Source of the DNA: Treponemataceae bacterium
GTDB taxonomy: Bacteria; Spirochaetota; Spirochaetia; Treponematales; Treponemataceae
Direction: 5' to 3'
NCBI GenBank assembly: GCA_024680915.1
Contig: JAILBN010000097.1
Location: 41,699-105,698 of the forward strand
DNA length: 64,000 nucleotides
Part shown: positions 8,104 through 16,164 of the stretch, in pieces
Position numbering within the stretch: position 1 is the stretch's first letter
How the letters are laid out: each line of letters begins with the position of its first letter
Translations under genes and position numbers: made by a program
The notes under the pieces: model-generated
Databases searched by the model: none
What the model saw: only the letters and a program-made list of their open reading frames with translations
What the model was told of the DNA's origin: nothing

Positions 8104-10365
8104 ATGTCAGAATTACTTGCCCCTGCCGGGAATATAGAAGCTTTGGATGCAGCCTTCGGTGAAGGCGCAGACGCTGTTTATATGGGATTGAAAAGTTTCA
8201 ATGCCCGTATGCGGTCATCAAATTTCGCATGGAATCAGTTTGAGGCGGCTGTTAATGCAGCTCATAAACGCGGGAAAAAAATATACGTCACAGTGAACAC
8301 CGTGGCTGAGGAAGCTGAGACAGAACGTCTTTACCGGTTTTTGGCCTACCTTGACAGCGTCGGTCCTGACGGACTTATAGTACAGGATTTCGGTGTGGTC
8401 CGTATGGTCCAGGAGTTTTTCCCTAAGCTGGAGCTTCATGCCTCTACACAGATGAACTGCGCCAGTGCTGCTGCCGTAAACCTTCTCAGCCGGGAAGGCT
8501 TTAAGCGTGTCGTTTTGGCCCGTGAGCTTTCCCTTGATGAAATAAAAGCTGTAAAAGCCTCCTCCTCCGCTGAGCTTGAGGTCTTCGTTCACGGAGCCCT
8601 CTGTGTCAGCGAATCCGGTCTCTGTCTTTTCTCCAGCTATCTGGGAGGAAAGTCTGCCAACAGGGGTATGTGTACCCAAGCCTGCCGCCGTTTGTACACA
8701 GCTGACTCCGACGGTGTCGAGAAAAGCGGTTATTTCTTCTCTCCCCATGACCTTCAGCTTATTGACCGTATTCCGGATCTTATGCAGGCAGGGGTTGAGT
8801 CCTTCAAGATTGAAGGCCGCATGAAAAGCGCAGAGTATGTGGGCAGCGTAACAGCAGCATACCGCTATGTCATGGACAATTGGGAAAAAGATAAAAAGGG
8901 TGCCATCGCTACAGGAAAGCGTATGCTCGCCACTGATTTCGCCCGGGCAAAGACCCGCTACTGGTACGATAGCAGCGACGCGGAGAATTTCCTTAACCCT
9001 GACCAGGCCGGTGGTACCGGTATTTACTTAGGTAAGATACAGACTCTTCGTAAAGAAGAGATGAATGTGAGGAACGGAGACAAAATAGAGACAGAGCGTG
9101 TGACCTTCGCTGATATCCGTGGTGGAACTTATGAACCTGATGCCGGGGATTCCATAAGACTGCATAGAAAAGACGACTCCGGACGGGAGAGTCACAAGAT
9201 AAAGCATGTGAAGATGCTTGACGGAAACCGTTGGATTGATATTCCAGAAGGCTTTGCCCAAGGCGATTCCGTATATCTTCTTCAGACCAAGGCCATGTCC
9301 AAGCGTTATCCCAGGGTACTTCCCTCAGATCTTTCTCCCTTCAGAAAACAGCCGGGAGCCCAGCTGCTTCCTGTCCTTGATCTTACTCCGGTTCCGAAAA
9401 ATGGTGTGGAAGGCTTCCCTGACGGGATTTATGTCCAGGTCTCCACGCTGAAGGACATGTTCACAGTTCTTGGAGAAAGACAGATCCGTGTGATCCTTGA
9501 ACTCAACGGGGAGACTTCCTATGATCTCTTGGAGAAGAAAAGTACTCTTCCTTATTCGAAAAAACAGATTTTTATCTCCCTTGATCCCTTCTGTCCTGCG
9601 GAGTCCGAGGAGCAGCTTTCCCAAAAGCTCGATGCTCTTATAGCAGATGGGTTCCGCCAGTTCGTGGTGAACAATCCTGCTCACATAAATATGCTGCGTG
9701 GCAAGAATGTGATGCTGCTGGGGGGACCCTACCTTTATACCTTCAATAGGTGGGCAGCTTCCTGGCTTGAGAATCAGAATATCGACTGTTTCATAACACC
9801 CATAGAGAACTCAAGGAAAAACCTTGAGGCCACCTTTGAGCCAAAAGTAAGACGTAAGGTTATGGTGACCCTTTTTGCCTATCCTGCTCTCTTCCGTATG
9901 AGGTTCAGGCTGCCGGAATCCTATGATTTCACTTATTTCACAGACAAGGAAGGCACTGTATTCAAGACTCTTTCCACTCCGTCAGACGGTTCCTTCGTCA
10001 TGCCGGAGAAGCCCTTCTCCATAGTCGACAACAAGACCCGGCTGGAAAGGGAGGGCTTCTCTCACTTCCTTATTGATTTCTCCAGAACTCAGGTTCGTAA
10101 GCCTGATTTCAAGTTCATAATGAGAGCCCTCTTCAAGGGTGATATACTTCCCGATTCTGACCGCTTCAACTGGAAGGACGGCTTCTATTCCCCTGAGAAA
10201 ATTGAAGCCTATAAGGCTGCTGCCCAACGCAATGAGCTTTCTGCCTCAAATAGCGGCAGGGGAGGCAAGGGAAGACAAGGAGCTCATGGTAATGGAGGAC
10301 AGGGCAGAAAGTCCCGTCAGGGGTATGGCCGTGGCGGCCAGCAGGGCAGGACCCGTGGCCGCTGA
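8104..10365 (+). CDS. Peptidase U32-family protein (RlhA-like) with glycine/arginine-rich tail
   Basis: About 753 residues from MSELLAPAGN, the usual start of this family; the ORF track adds nine residues. The N-terminal half is a U32 domain with the signature GRMKSAEYV and clustered cysteines (CVSESGLC and RGMCTQAC). In characterised relatives such cysteines bind an iron-sulfur cluster used for RNA or ubiquinone hydroxylation. The long second half is consistent with the RlhA type (23S rRNA C2501 hydroxylation) rather than the shorter TrhP type. The last 40 residues (SGRGGKGRQGAHGNGGQ and similar) form an RGG-like basic tail that probably contacts RNA. A strong terminator follows. Confidence 0.82.
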   Translation: MSELLAPAGNIEALDAAFGEGADAVYMGLKSFNARMRSSNFAWNQFEAAVNAAHKRGKKIYVTVNTVAEEAETERLYRFLAYLDSVGPDGLIVQDFGVVRMVQEFFPKLELHASTQMNCASAAAVNLLSREGFKRVVLARELSLDEIKAVKASSSAELEVFVHGALCVSESGLCLFSSYLGGKSANRGMCTQACRRLYTADSDGVEKSGYFFSPHDLQLIDRIPDLMQAGVESFKIEGRMKSAEYVGSVTAAYRYVMDNWEKDKKGAIATGKRMLATDFARAKTRYWYDSSDAENFLNPDQAGGTGIYLGKIQTLRKEEMNVRNGDKIETERVTFADIRGGTYEPDAGDSIRLHRKDDSGRESHKIKHVKMLDGNRWIDIPEGFAQGDSVYLLQTKAMSKRYPRVLPSDLSPFRKQPGAQLLPVLDLTPVPKNGVEGFPDGIYVQVSTLKDMFTVLGERQIRVILELNGETSYDLLEKKSTLPYSKKQIFISLDPFCPAESEEQLSQKLDALIADGFRQFVVNNPAHINMLRGKNVMLLGGPYLYTFNRWAASWLENQNIDCFITPIENSRKNLEATFEPKVRRKVMVTLFAYPALFRMRFRLPESYDFTYFTDKEGTVFKTLSTPSDGSFVMPEKPFSIVDNKTRLEREGFSHFLIDFSRTQVRKPDFKFIMRALFKGDILPDSDRFNWKDGFYSPEKIEAYKAAAQRNELSASNSGRGGKGRQGAHGNGGQGRKSRQGYGRGGQQGRTRGR

Positions 10366-10373
10366 TGCTTGCG

Positions 10374-10420
10374 AAAAGCTGCAGACCCTCCCTCTTTGTG
10401 GAAAGCCTGCAGCTTTTTTC
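10374..10420 (+). terminator. Rho-independent terminator
   Basis: An 11-bp stem AAAAGCTGCAG/CTGCAGCTTTT runs into a T-rich tract. The left A-run lets it also work for the minus-strand ssb gene. Confidence 0.88.
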
Positions 10421-10422
10421 TT

Positions 10423-10881
10423 TTAGAATACTAAAGCAGCCTCCCTTTCTTCCACAATCTCATTCTGTGTCGCTTTCGAGTCTATAAATGCATTACGCCC
10501 CTGCATATCCATGGATTTCTCTTCTTCTTCCACGGTTTTTTCCTCTTTCTGGAAAACAGGCTTTAGCTCCACATGCTCTGCAATAATGGTTACCTTCGAG
10601 TGGTTTTTTCCTGCCTGGTCTGTCCATCTACCTTGCTTAAGCCTTCCTACCACCCTTACACCTCTTCCTCTTACGCATTGCTGGCTGCATATGATAGCAA
10701 GCTGTCCCCAGGCTTCTACATCGAAGAAAGAAACTTCCTTGTCAAAGGATCCGGATTCAGAACGATAGCTTCTGTTCGATGCTATTGAAAAAGTACAGAC
10801 AGAAGTTCCTTTTGGTGTTTCCCGGAGATCCGGGGTCTTTACGACATTGCCTTCCAGCAGAATTGAATTGAGAGGATTCAT
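10423..10881 (-). CDS. ssb: Single-stranded DNA-binding protein
   Basis: A 152-residue SSB with one OB-fold (about residues 1-108): MNPLNSILLEGNVVKTPDLRETPKG, FSIASNRSYRS, FFDVEAWGQLA and RVVGRLKQGRW are typical family segments. It coats single-stranded DNA during replication and repair. The C-terminus is short, about 44 residues, and ends EEREAALVF instead of the usual acidic DDDIPF tip that recruits partner proteins; it keeps only some acidity and the final phenylalanine. CAGGAG lies about 10 nt before the ATG. No rpsF or rpsR neighbour is present, so this may be a stand-alone or secondary SSB. Confidence 0.92.
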   Translation of the reverse strand: MNPLNSILLEGNVVKTPDLRETPKGTSVCTFSIASNRSYRSESGSFDKEVSFFDVEAWGQLAIICSQQCVRGRGVRVVGRLKQGRWTDQAGKNHSKVTIIAEHVELKPVFQKEEKTVEEEEKSMDMQGRNAFIDSKATQNEIVEEREAALVF

Positions 10882-11043
10882 TTTCTACATGCTCCTGATA
10901 AATAAAATTCGTACATAAGATGTACGTAATACTTATTGACGTCGCATCGCAAAAAAATGATGAATTCAGATTGATATTCAAAAGAAAAAGAAAAAAAAAT
11001 CTTGTTTTTCCTAGTATCTGGAGATATTGGAGATACGGCTTCC

Positions 11044-12981
11044 CTAATTCAGGTTTTTCACCAGCTTTATTATATAAAGCTGGATATACATGGTAAGCTC
11101 TTCCTGATCCTTTATTCTCTGTAATGAAGGTGTCTTTGCCAAAGTCTCTGCTAATCCTCTTACCCTTTCATCAGTAAAGCTGCTGCCTTGTATGGTCCTT
11201 ATCGTTTTACGCACATAGTCCCGGATCAGGGAATTCACATCTTCTGTAAGATCCTGGGCCAGCTTTTTGTTTATAAGCATATTCCATTGATGCTCGTAAG
11301 AGTGAAGCTCCCTGTCCAGGGTGGAGCCTTGGGGGATTATTTTTTCTTCCAACGCTTTTGCCGCATTTATAAGATCTTTTTTTCTGTCTCCGGATCTTGC
11401 GGGAGACTTGAATGTCTGATTCTGAAGCTCTGAATCTTTCACGTCCTTAATTGCCCTGCTTCTCTGGGCCTTTCTTTTCATGGCATCCTTCTTTGATGGC
11501 CGCATAAAAAGAGCCATGAACCAGGATATTATAGGTGTCGTATACCAGAAGGGCAGCAGAATACGGGCATCCGTGGCTATTTCGTGACGGGAGAGCAGAA
11601 GAAGCTCGCTATAGGGTTGAAGTTTACCGTTTACGAAAAGCGTTATTCGCTCTGCGGAAGGATCGTGGGCCATACGGGCTTCGTAATGTACCAACGAGAG
11701 GAAATTGGAATTCAGCAGCGCATGAAGGATTGGGGATACTGTCTTGACTTCCTGCTCCAGCTTCAGTTCGAAAGCATTCTGATTCGACATTTCAGGAACG
11801 GTGTCAAAATCCTGATAAACCTCATACCATTCTTTCGTTATTTTATCCTTCAAGGTTTCTCTTGCATCGGTACAGAGCCTTATGACAAGGGGTAGTACCT
11901 TGCTTTTCTCGATGTACATACGTTGGTCTGACATAAAGGCCTTGAAGGTAAGCAATTCAGGCAGCTCGTTGGACTCGACTTTTGTGGTTTTCTCTTTCAG
12001 GAAAGCGTTCAAATCCTCTTCTGAGTATTGCCCTATAAGAGGGACACCTTTTGCATCAGTGAATTTCAGGATCGTGGGATGGTCAAAATAATAGGGTGGT
12101 TTCGACAACCGGGTTTCCAGCATTTTCAGTGCTGTCTGCCTTTGCGCCGTCTGCTGTGATTTATTCTTGAAATAGGATATGGCTATTTCGGTTATTATGA
12201 CACTTTGTAATATTGCTATGTCTTCAGCTGTGTAATCTTTAACCTTGTCATAATCCTGTCTGATGAAGAAGCATAGCTGACTCCAAAAATAGAAGGCATC
12301 TCCCGAGGTCTTGAGAGTCTCAAGCGCATCTACAGGCTTGGTTATGAACTGGGTGAAAAAATTCTTGACAGATATTTCTTTGCCAGGATTGGAGATTTTT
12401 AATTTTTTAAGGAAATACTCATGATACTCGTCTTTATGAAGCATCTGGCGTATTTTGTTCATGCTTATGTCAAGAAGCAGATTTGCTGAGATTGATGAAG
12501 GAAAAAGAATCACCGGCATTTCTCTCGGCATTACGAGGCCGAAAAGGGTCTCTTCGTCATAGGTGTTCTTGCCTTCGAAAAGCGGCATTAAAAATTCTGA
12601 TACAGCTTGTTTTTGGATTACTTCCTGGGGAATCCTCTTTGACAAATCTGTCGAAAGTGGGAAAGGAATAGTCGGGTTATTGGCTATCTCCTTGTATTTC
12701 GCCGCAAGTTTGTCAACTATAAAGGGAATGACAAAAATTACCTCATTACCGGCTTTGTCTACAGTCGAAGCGATTTTATGGGAGTTGGTAAGCAAGGTAA
12801 TCTCGTTGGAGAGAGGATCAGAAGTTTGTCCCATGAAGGGTATGAGTTCTGTCTGTTCATTTGCATGTTTCTGGGCGTAGCGACGTATATAATCCTGGAA
12901 ATCGTTGAATTGCACTGTCGCTGAATTTTGATGAATAGCAAAAGATTTTAAGAGGGTATAAATACTTGTTTCTGTAGACAT
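11044..12981 (-). CDS. Unidentified 645-residue, mostly cytoplasmic protein
   Basis: A long, helix-rich protein with no signal peptide and no recognised catalytic motif. One hydrophobic stretch (PFWYTTPIISWFMALFMRP, about residue 500) could be a membrane anchor, and it is followed by a very basic segment (SKKDAMKRKAQRSRAIKD). The rest is charged helix. The ATG is preceded by TTGAAA-16-TATAAT and only 6 nt, with no Shine-Dalgarno sequence, so a leaderless mRNA is predicted. It diverges from hisC. It is probably a conserved spirochaetal hypothetical. Confidence 0.65.
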   Translation of the reverse strand: MSTETSIYTLLKSFAIHQNSATVQFNDFQDYIRRYAQKHANEQTELIPFMGQTSDPLSNEITLLTNSHKIASTVDKAGNEVIFVIPFIVDKLAAKYKEIANNPTIPFPLSTDLSKRIPQEVIQKQAVSEFLMPLFEGKNTYDEETLFGLVMPREMPVILFPSSISANLLLDISMNKIRQMLHKDEYHEYFLKKLKISNPGKEISVKNFFTQFITKPVDALETLKTSGDAFYFWSQLCFFIRQDYDKVKDYTAEDIAILQSVIITEIAISYFKNKSQQTAQRQTALKMLETRLSKPPYYFDHPTILKFTDAKGVPLIGQYSEEDLNAFLKEKTTKVESNELPELLTFKAFMSDQRMYIEKSKVLPLVIRLCTDARETLKDKITKEWYEVYQDFDTVPEMSNQNAFELKLEQEVKTVSPILHALLNSNFLSLVHYEARMAHDPSAERITLFVNGKLQPYSELLLLSRHEIATDARILLPFWYTTPIISWFMALFMRPSKKDAMKRKAQRSRAIKDVKDSELQNQTFKSPARSGDRKKDLINAAKALEEKIIPQGSTLDRELHSYEHQWNMLINKKLAQDLTEDVNSLIRDYVRKTIRTIQGSSFTDERVRGLAETLAKTPSLQRIKDQEELTMYIQLYIIKLVKNLN

Positions 12982-12987
12982 AGCTTT

Positions 12988-13015
12988 ATTATATTCTAAA
13001 TGGCCTTTATTTCAA
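12988..13015 (-). promoter_or_regulatory. Promoter of the 645-residue gene, leaderless type
   Basis: On the minus strand TTGAAA (13010-13015), 16 nt, then a perfect TATAAT (12988-12993) that ends 6 nt before the ATG at 12981. Confidence 0.6.
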
Positions 13016-13077
13016 GATACTGACAGCCGATAAAAAAGGCATTTATTAGACTTATGTGGAGAAAGCTCACATTTGAA

Positions 13078-13107
13078 TTGACTTATTGAGCAAGTATGGA
13101 ATAGAAT
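13078..13107 (+). promoter_or_regulatory. Promoter of hisC, leaderless type
   Basis: TTGACT (13078-13083), 18 nt, TAGAAT (13102-13107), then 6 nt to the ATG at 13114. It is back to back with the promoter of the divergent gene. Confidence 0.55.
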
Positions 13108-13113
13108 CTGTCT

Positions 13114-14232
13114 ATGCTCTCTAAGCGAATGAATGATCTTAAGCCTTATAAGCCGGGCGAGCAGCCTTCGGACAGGATCTACGTCAAGTTGAACGCGAAC
13201 GAGAATCCATATCCGCCTTCACCAGAATGTGCGGTGCGGGTGAAGCGTTTGCTTGCCGACGACTTGCGGAAAATGGCTCTTTATCCTGATCCAGATGCGA
13301 CTGCCCTGCGTAAGGAAATTGCGGCTCACCTGAATGAAACGGGGGGAGTCCTGGCGAATGATGATGCCGGAAAAAAACTGGGATTTAAAATAAGTCCCGA
13401 TATGATTTTTTGCGGAAATGGTTCTGATGAGGTCTTGTCATTCCTCTTCTATGCTTTTTTTGACAGTGACAAGCCTGTGGTAGTCCCCGAGTTTTCCTAC
13501 AGCTTCTATCCTGTCTATGCCGGGTACTACGATATTCCGCTTACGAAAGTTCCTTTGTCATCAGATTTTTCTATTGACGCGGATGCTATGGTCGCTGCTG
13601 CCCATGATTCATCGGGGCTTATTTTTGCCAACCCTAACGCACCCACTGGAATCGCACTTTCTTGTGAGGCTGTTCGGAAAATGCTTCTGACCTTTCCCAA
13701 GGACAAGGTTTTCGTGGTCGATGAAGCCTATGCCGATTTTGGAAGCGAATCCGTGCTTCCTTTGCTGCTGGACTTCCCGAATCTTGTCGTAGTCCGGACT
13801 TTCTCCAAATCCCTCGCTTTTGCCGGAATGAGAATGGGCTATATTGTTGCTTCTCCTGAACTCAGGAATGCGGTCACGACAGTAAAGAATTCCTTCAACC
13901 ATTTTCCGGCAGACAATATATGTCAGGAAGCGGCTAAGGCTGCTGTCTCCGATATCGCCTATTACCGGTCCATCACGAAGCAGATAGTGAAGGACAGGGA
14001 TTCTTTTAGAAAGACTTTGATTGATGCAGGATATGAGGTTCTGCCGTCTGCCACGAACTTTGTTTTCGTGCGCCATAAGTCGCTTTCGGGGAAGCAGGTT
14101 TACGAGCTTGTGAAAAAAGAAGGAATCCTTATCCGCCATTTTGATATTCCGGGCGTTGAGGATTTCGTACGTATAACGATAGGAACGGCGGAGCAGATGA
14201 AACAGCTTGCTGCCGTGATGAAGAATCTTTAA
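13114..14232 (+). CDS. hisC: Histidinol-phosphate aminotransferase
   Basis: A 372-residue fold-type I PLP aminotransferase that interconverts imidazole acetol phosphate and histidinol phosphate in histidine synthesis. LNANENPYPPSP near residue 26 and GNGSDE at 101-106 are HisC hallmarks. FANPNAPTG contains the PLP-contacting asparagine, VVDEAY the aspartate, and RTFSKSLAFAGMRMGY the Schiff-base lysine (232). A short insertion near residues 75-93 (ETGGVLANDDAGKK) is unusual. No other histidine gene is adjacent. It could also use other aromatic substrates, as HisC-like enzymes sometimes do. Confidence 0.93.
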   Translation: MLSKRMNDLKPYKPGEQPSDRIYVKLNANENPYPPSPECAVRVKRLLADDLRKMALYPDPDATALRKEIAAHLNETGGVLANDDAGKKLGFKISPDMIFCGNGSDEVLSFLFYAFFDSDKPVVVPEFSYSFYPVYAGYYDIPLTKVPLSSDFSIDADAMVAAAHDSSGLIFANPNAPTGIALSCEAVRKMLLTFPKDKVFVVDEAYADFGSESVLPLLLDFPNLVVVRTFSKSLAFAGMRMGYIVASPELRNAVTTVKNSFNHFPADNICQEAAKAAVSDIAYYRSITKQIVKDRDSFRKTLIDAGYEVLPSATNFVFVRHKSLSGKQVYELVKKEGILIRHFDIPGVEDFVRITIGTAEQMKQLAAVMKNL

Positions 14233-14326
14233 GGGTGGGTGTTTATTTTTTTGTCAGACGCGGTTTCGTCCGGTGTCTCTTGGAAGAGTTTCCGGGCGGC
14301 TGCTAAAAGTGAACGATGGAGGATTT

Positions 14327-15031
14327 ATGAGATTTTTAGTTTTATCAGACATACACGGAGATACGGGTTACATAGAGATGCTTGACGAGGAATTCGCCGC
14401 TGCCGATGCCGTTATTTTTATCGGTGATTTCGCGAGGTTCGAGGCTCCTGAAACAGGGCTTCCGATACTGAACACGCTCGTAAAAAAGCACGACGACATT
14501 TTTGCGGTTATTGGCAACTGTGATGAGCCGGAATTTTTGGAGGAGCTTGAGAAGCTTGATATTTCGGTGCAGGGAGACGTGATCTTCCGCGATGGTCTGG
14601 CCTTCGCCGGCTCAGGAGGAGCCCTTAAGTTCACCGGAACAACGCCGAACGAGCGTACGGATGACGAGCTTATCTCTGATCTTTCGATCGTTGCCGAGCA
14701 GGAAAGTGAGGAAGGCTACGGTGAGAAAGAGTGGAACAATCTTATTCTGATAACTCACCAGCCGCCTTTTGATACCGGAATGGATAAGATTTCCGTGGGA
14801 ATAAGCACAGGCTCTAAGAATATAAGGGCTTTTATAGAGGAGCATCAGCCTCTGGTCGCTCTCAGCGGGCATATACATGAGTCTTTCGCTGTGGGCAAAT
14901 TGGGAAAGACCGTCCTTATGAATCCAGGAGCACTTATAGATGGCCGTTATGGTATTCTTGAAGTTGAGCAGGGAGACGACGGCACTTGGAAAGTGACGAC
15001 CTGCGAGCTCAGAGAGCTTAAGGCAGAATAG
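14327..15031 (+). CDS. Metallophosphoesterase, YfcE/calcineurin-like
   Basis: A 234-residue two-metal phosphoesterase. The metal motifs occur in the expected order: SDIHGD, GDF, GNCDEPE, THQPP and SGHIHE. Relatives hydrolyse phosphodiesters or phosphomonoesters, and the physiological substrate is not known. The ORF track begins 18 residues upstream at a GTG, but GGAGG immediately before the ATG at 14327 sets the start. It follows hisC after 94 nt and ends in a terminator. Confidence 0.85.
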   Translation: MRFLVLSDIHGDTGYIEMLDEEFAAADAVIFIGDFARFEAPETGLPILNTLVKKHDDIFAVIGNCDEPEFLEELEKLDISVQGDVIFRDGLAFAGSGGALKFTGTTPNERTDDELISDLSIVAEQESEEGYGEKEWNNLILITHQPPFDTGMDKISVGISTGSKNIRAFIEEHQPLVALSGHIHESFAVGKLGKTVLMNPGALIDGRYGILEVEQGDDGTWKVTTCELRELKAE

Positions 15032-15034
15032 GAA

Positions 15035-15073
15035 GGGGAAGCCTTGAGGCGGGGCCTTCCCCGCTTTTTTTTT
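15035..15073 (+). terminator. Rho-independent terminator with alternative stems
   Basis: GCGGGG-CCTT-CCCCGC (15049-15064) is followed by a long T-run. GGGGAAG (15035-15041) can pair instead with CTTCCCC. It lies directly after the phosphoesterase stop codon. Confidence 0.85.
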
Positions 15074-15119
15074 GGTTCAGCGCGTCTTCTTTTCATGCCC
15101 TTGATTTCACTTCAGCTTT

Positions 15120-15866
15120 ATGGAAAAAATAGAGACACTTCATTCGGGAAATTTCCGCTTTATTCAAGACCCTGACAGATTCTGTTTCGGTATTGATGCA
15201 GTGCTTCTGGCAGACTTCGCCTCTGCCAGATGTACTGCAAGCAAAAGTCATGTGGTTGATTTGTGCACCGGTAATGGGATCGTACCTTTTTTACTGGCGG
15301 CAAAGCTTCTTGAAAAGCCTGTGCGGAAGGGCCGCCTGACAGGTCTGGAAATCCAGCCGGCCGCGGTGGACATGGCCCGGCGAAGTGTAGCTCTGAACAA
15401 GCTTGAGAATCTTATAGAAATAATCGAATGTGACATAAAGAATGTGTTCTCCGTATTGCCAAAGAACTGCGCCGACCTTGTAACCGCAAATCCACCCTAT
15501 ATGCCTTATAACCACGGAAAAAAGAGTCCGTCAGAGGATATGGCCATTGCCCGCCACGAAATTCTTTGCAGCCTTGAGGACGTAGTGGTCGCTGCTGCGG
15601 GTCTGCTTAACTCCAACGGACTTTTTTTCATGATCCACCGTCCGGAGCGGTTGGCTGAGATAATGGAGTCCCTAGTCCGCAACAAGCTGGAACCAAAACG
15701 CCTTCGGTTCGTGCAGCCTTATGAAGGAAGCCCGCCCACCATGGTTCTCATAGAGTCAAAAAAGTGCGCTTCCCACGGACTTGTTATAGAAAAGCCTCTG
15801 GTCGTGTACAGCGGCAAAAAAATCTATTCGCCCGAAATGCAGAAAATCTACGGTAAAGCCGAGTAG
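15120..15866 (+). CDS. tRNA1(Val) adenine-N6 methyltransferase-like protein (TrmN6 family)
   Basis: A 248-residue Rossmann-fold methyltransferase of the COG4123 type. The SAM-binding motif is VVDLCTGNGIVP and the catalytic motif of N6-adenine enzymes is NPPYMP. The N-terminal HSGNFRFIQDPDRFCFGIDAVLLADF is typical of the TrmN6 group, which methylates A37 of valine tRNA in E. coli. No ribosome binding site or promoter could be seen just before the ATG, which is odd because the N-terminal family motif leaves little room for another start. An 11-bp hairpin follows the stop. Confidence 0.85.
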   Translation: MEKIETLHSGNFRFIQDPDRFCFGIDAVLLADFASARCTASKSHVVDLCTGNGIVPFLLAAKLLEKPVRKGRLTGLEIQPAAVDMARRSVALNKLENLIEIIECDIKNVFSVLPKNCADLVTANPPYMPYNHGKKSPSEDMAIARHEILCSLEDVVVAAAGLLNSNGLFFMIHRPERLAEIMESLVRNKLEPKRLRFVQPYEGSPPTMVLIESKKCASHGLVIEKPLVVYSGKKIYSPEMQKIYGKAE

Positions 15867-15875
15867 AGGGAACAA

Positions 15876-15905
15876 ATAAGGTGAGAATAAAGTGTCTCAC
15901 CTTAT
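15876..15905 (+). terminator. Hairpin after TrmN6-like gene, without T-tract
   Basis: ATAAGGTGAGA and TCTCACCTTAT form a perfect 11-bp stem with an 8-nt loop, 9 nt after the stop codon. It is followed by A-rich sequence, so it may stabilise the mRNA end rather than terminate on its own. Confidence 0.5.
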
Positions 15906-15915
15906 AGAAGAAAAA

Positions 15916-16133
15916 ATGAAAAAAGTCTCTATGTTTACAAAGGAAACGTCCGGAGATGTCCAGCCCCTATGTCATCCCTTTTGACCTGGAAAAGCAAATA
16001 GCAGTTATAAAAAGCTCAATCTGTACAGGTGGGCAAGTGGCGGGTTAAAAACAAAGACGACGGATGCTTTACGGAAGTGATCTTTAGCCTTCCCCGGAAG
16101 AAAACGCCGTTTCATGAGGCTGTACAAACTTGA
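15916..16133 (+). pseudogene. Decayed small gene, frameshifted twice
   Basis: Translated pieces join across three frames: MKKVSMFTKETSGDVQP, then YVIPFDLEKQIAVIKSSICTGGQVAG, then KNKDDGCFTEVIF up to a stop at 16131. Assembled, they read like a small protein of about 70 residues with an SSICTG..VAG.K...G.FTEV core. From memory this resembles a family of short conserved proteins in gut anaerobes that is often mis-annotated as aspartate dehydrogenase. No single frame spans it, so it is probably a broken gene. Its 3' end overlaps the promoter of the next gene. Confidence 0.45.
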
Positions 16134-16158
16134 CTCTGCAAAGACTGAATATTAATAT
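16130..16158 (+). promoter_or_regulatory. Promoter of the aldo/keto reductase, leaderless type
   Basis: TTGACT (16130-16135), 17 nt, TAATAT (16153-16158), 6 nt, ATG at 16165. No Shine-Dalgarno sequence is present. Confidence 0.55.
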
Positions 16159-16164
16159 TTCAAT

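Noticed and set aside
15876-15905. Hairpin considered as a riboswitch or operator
   Set aside because: It is a simple stem directly after a stop codon with no conserved aptamer elements.
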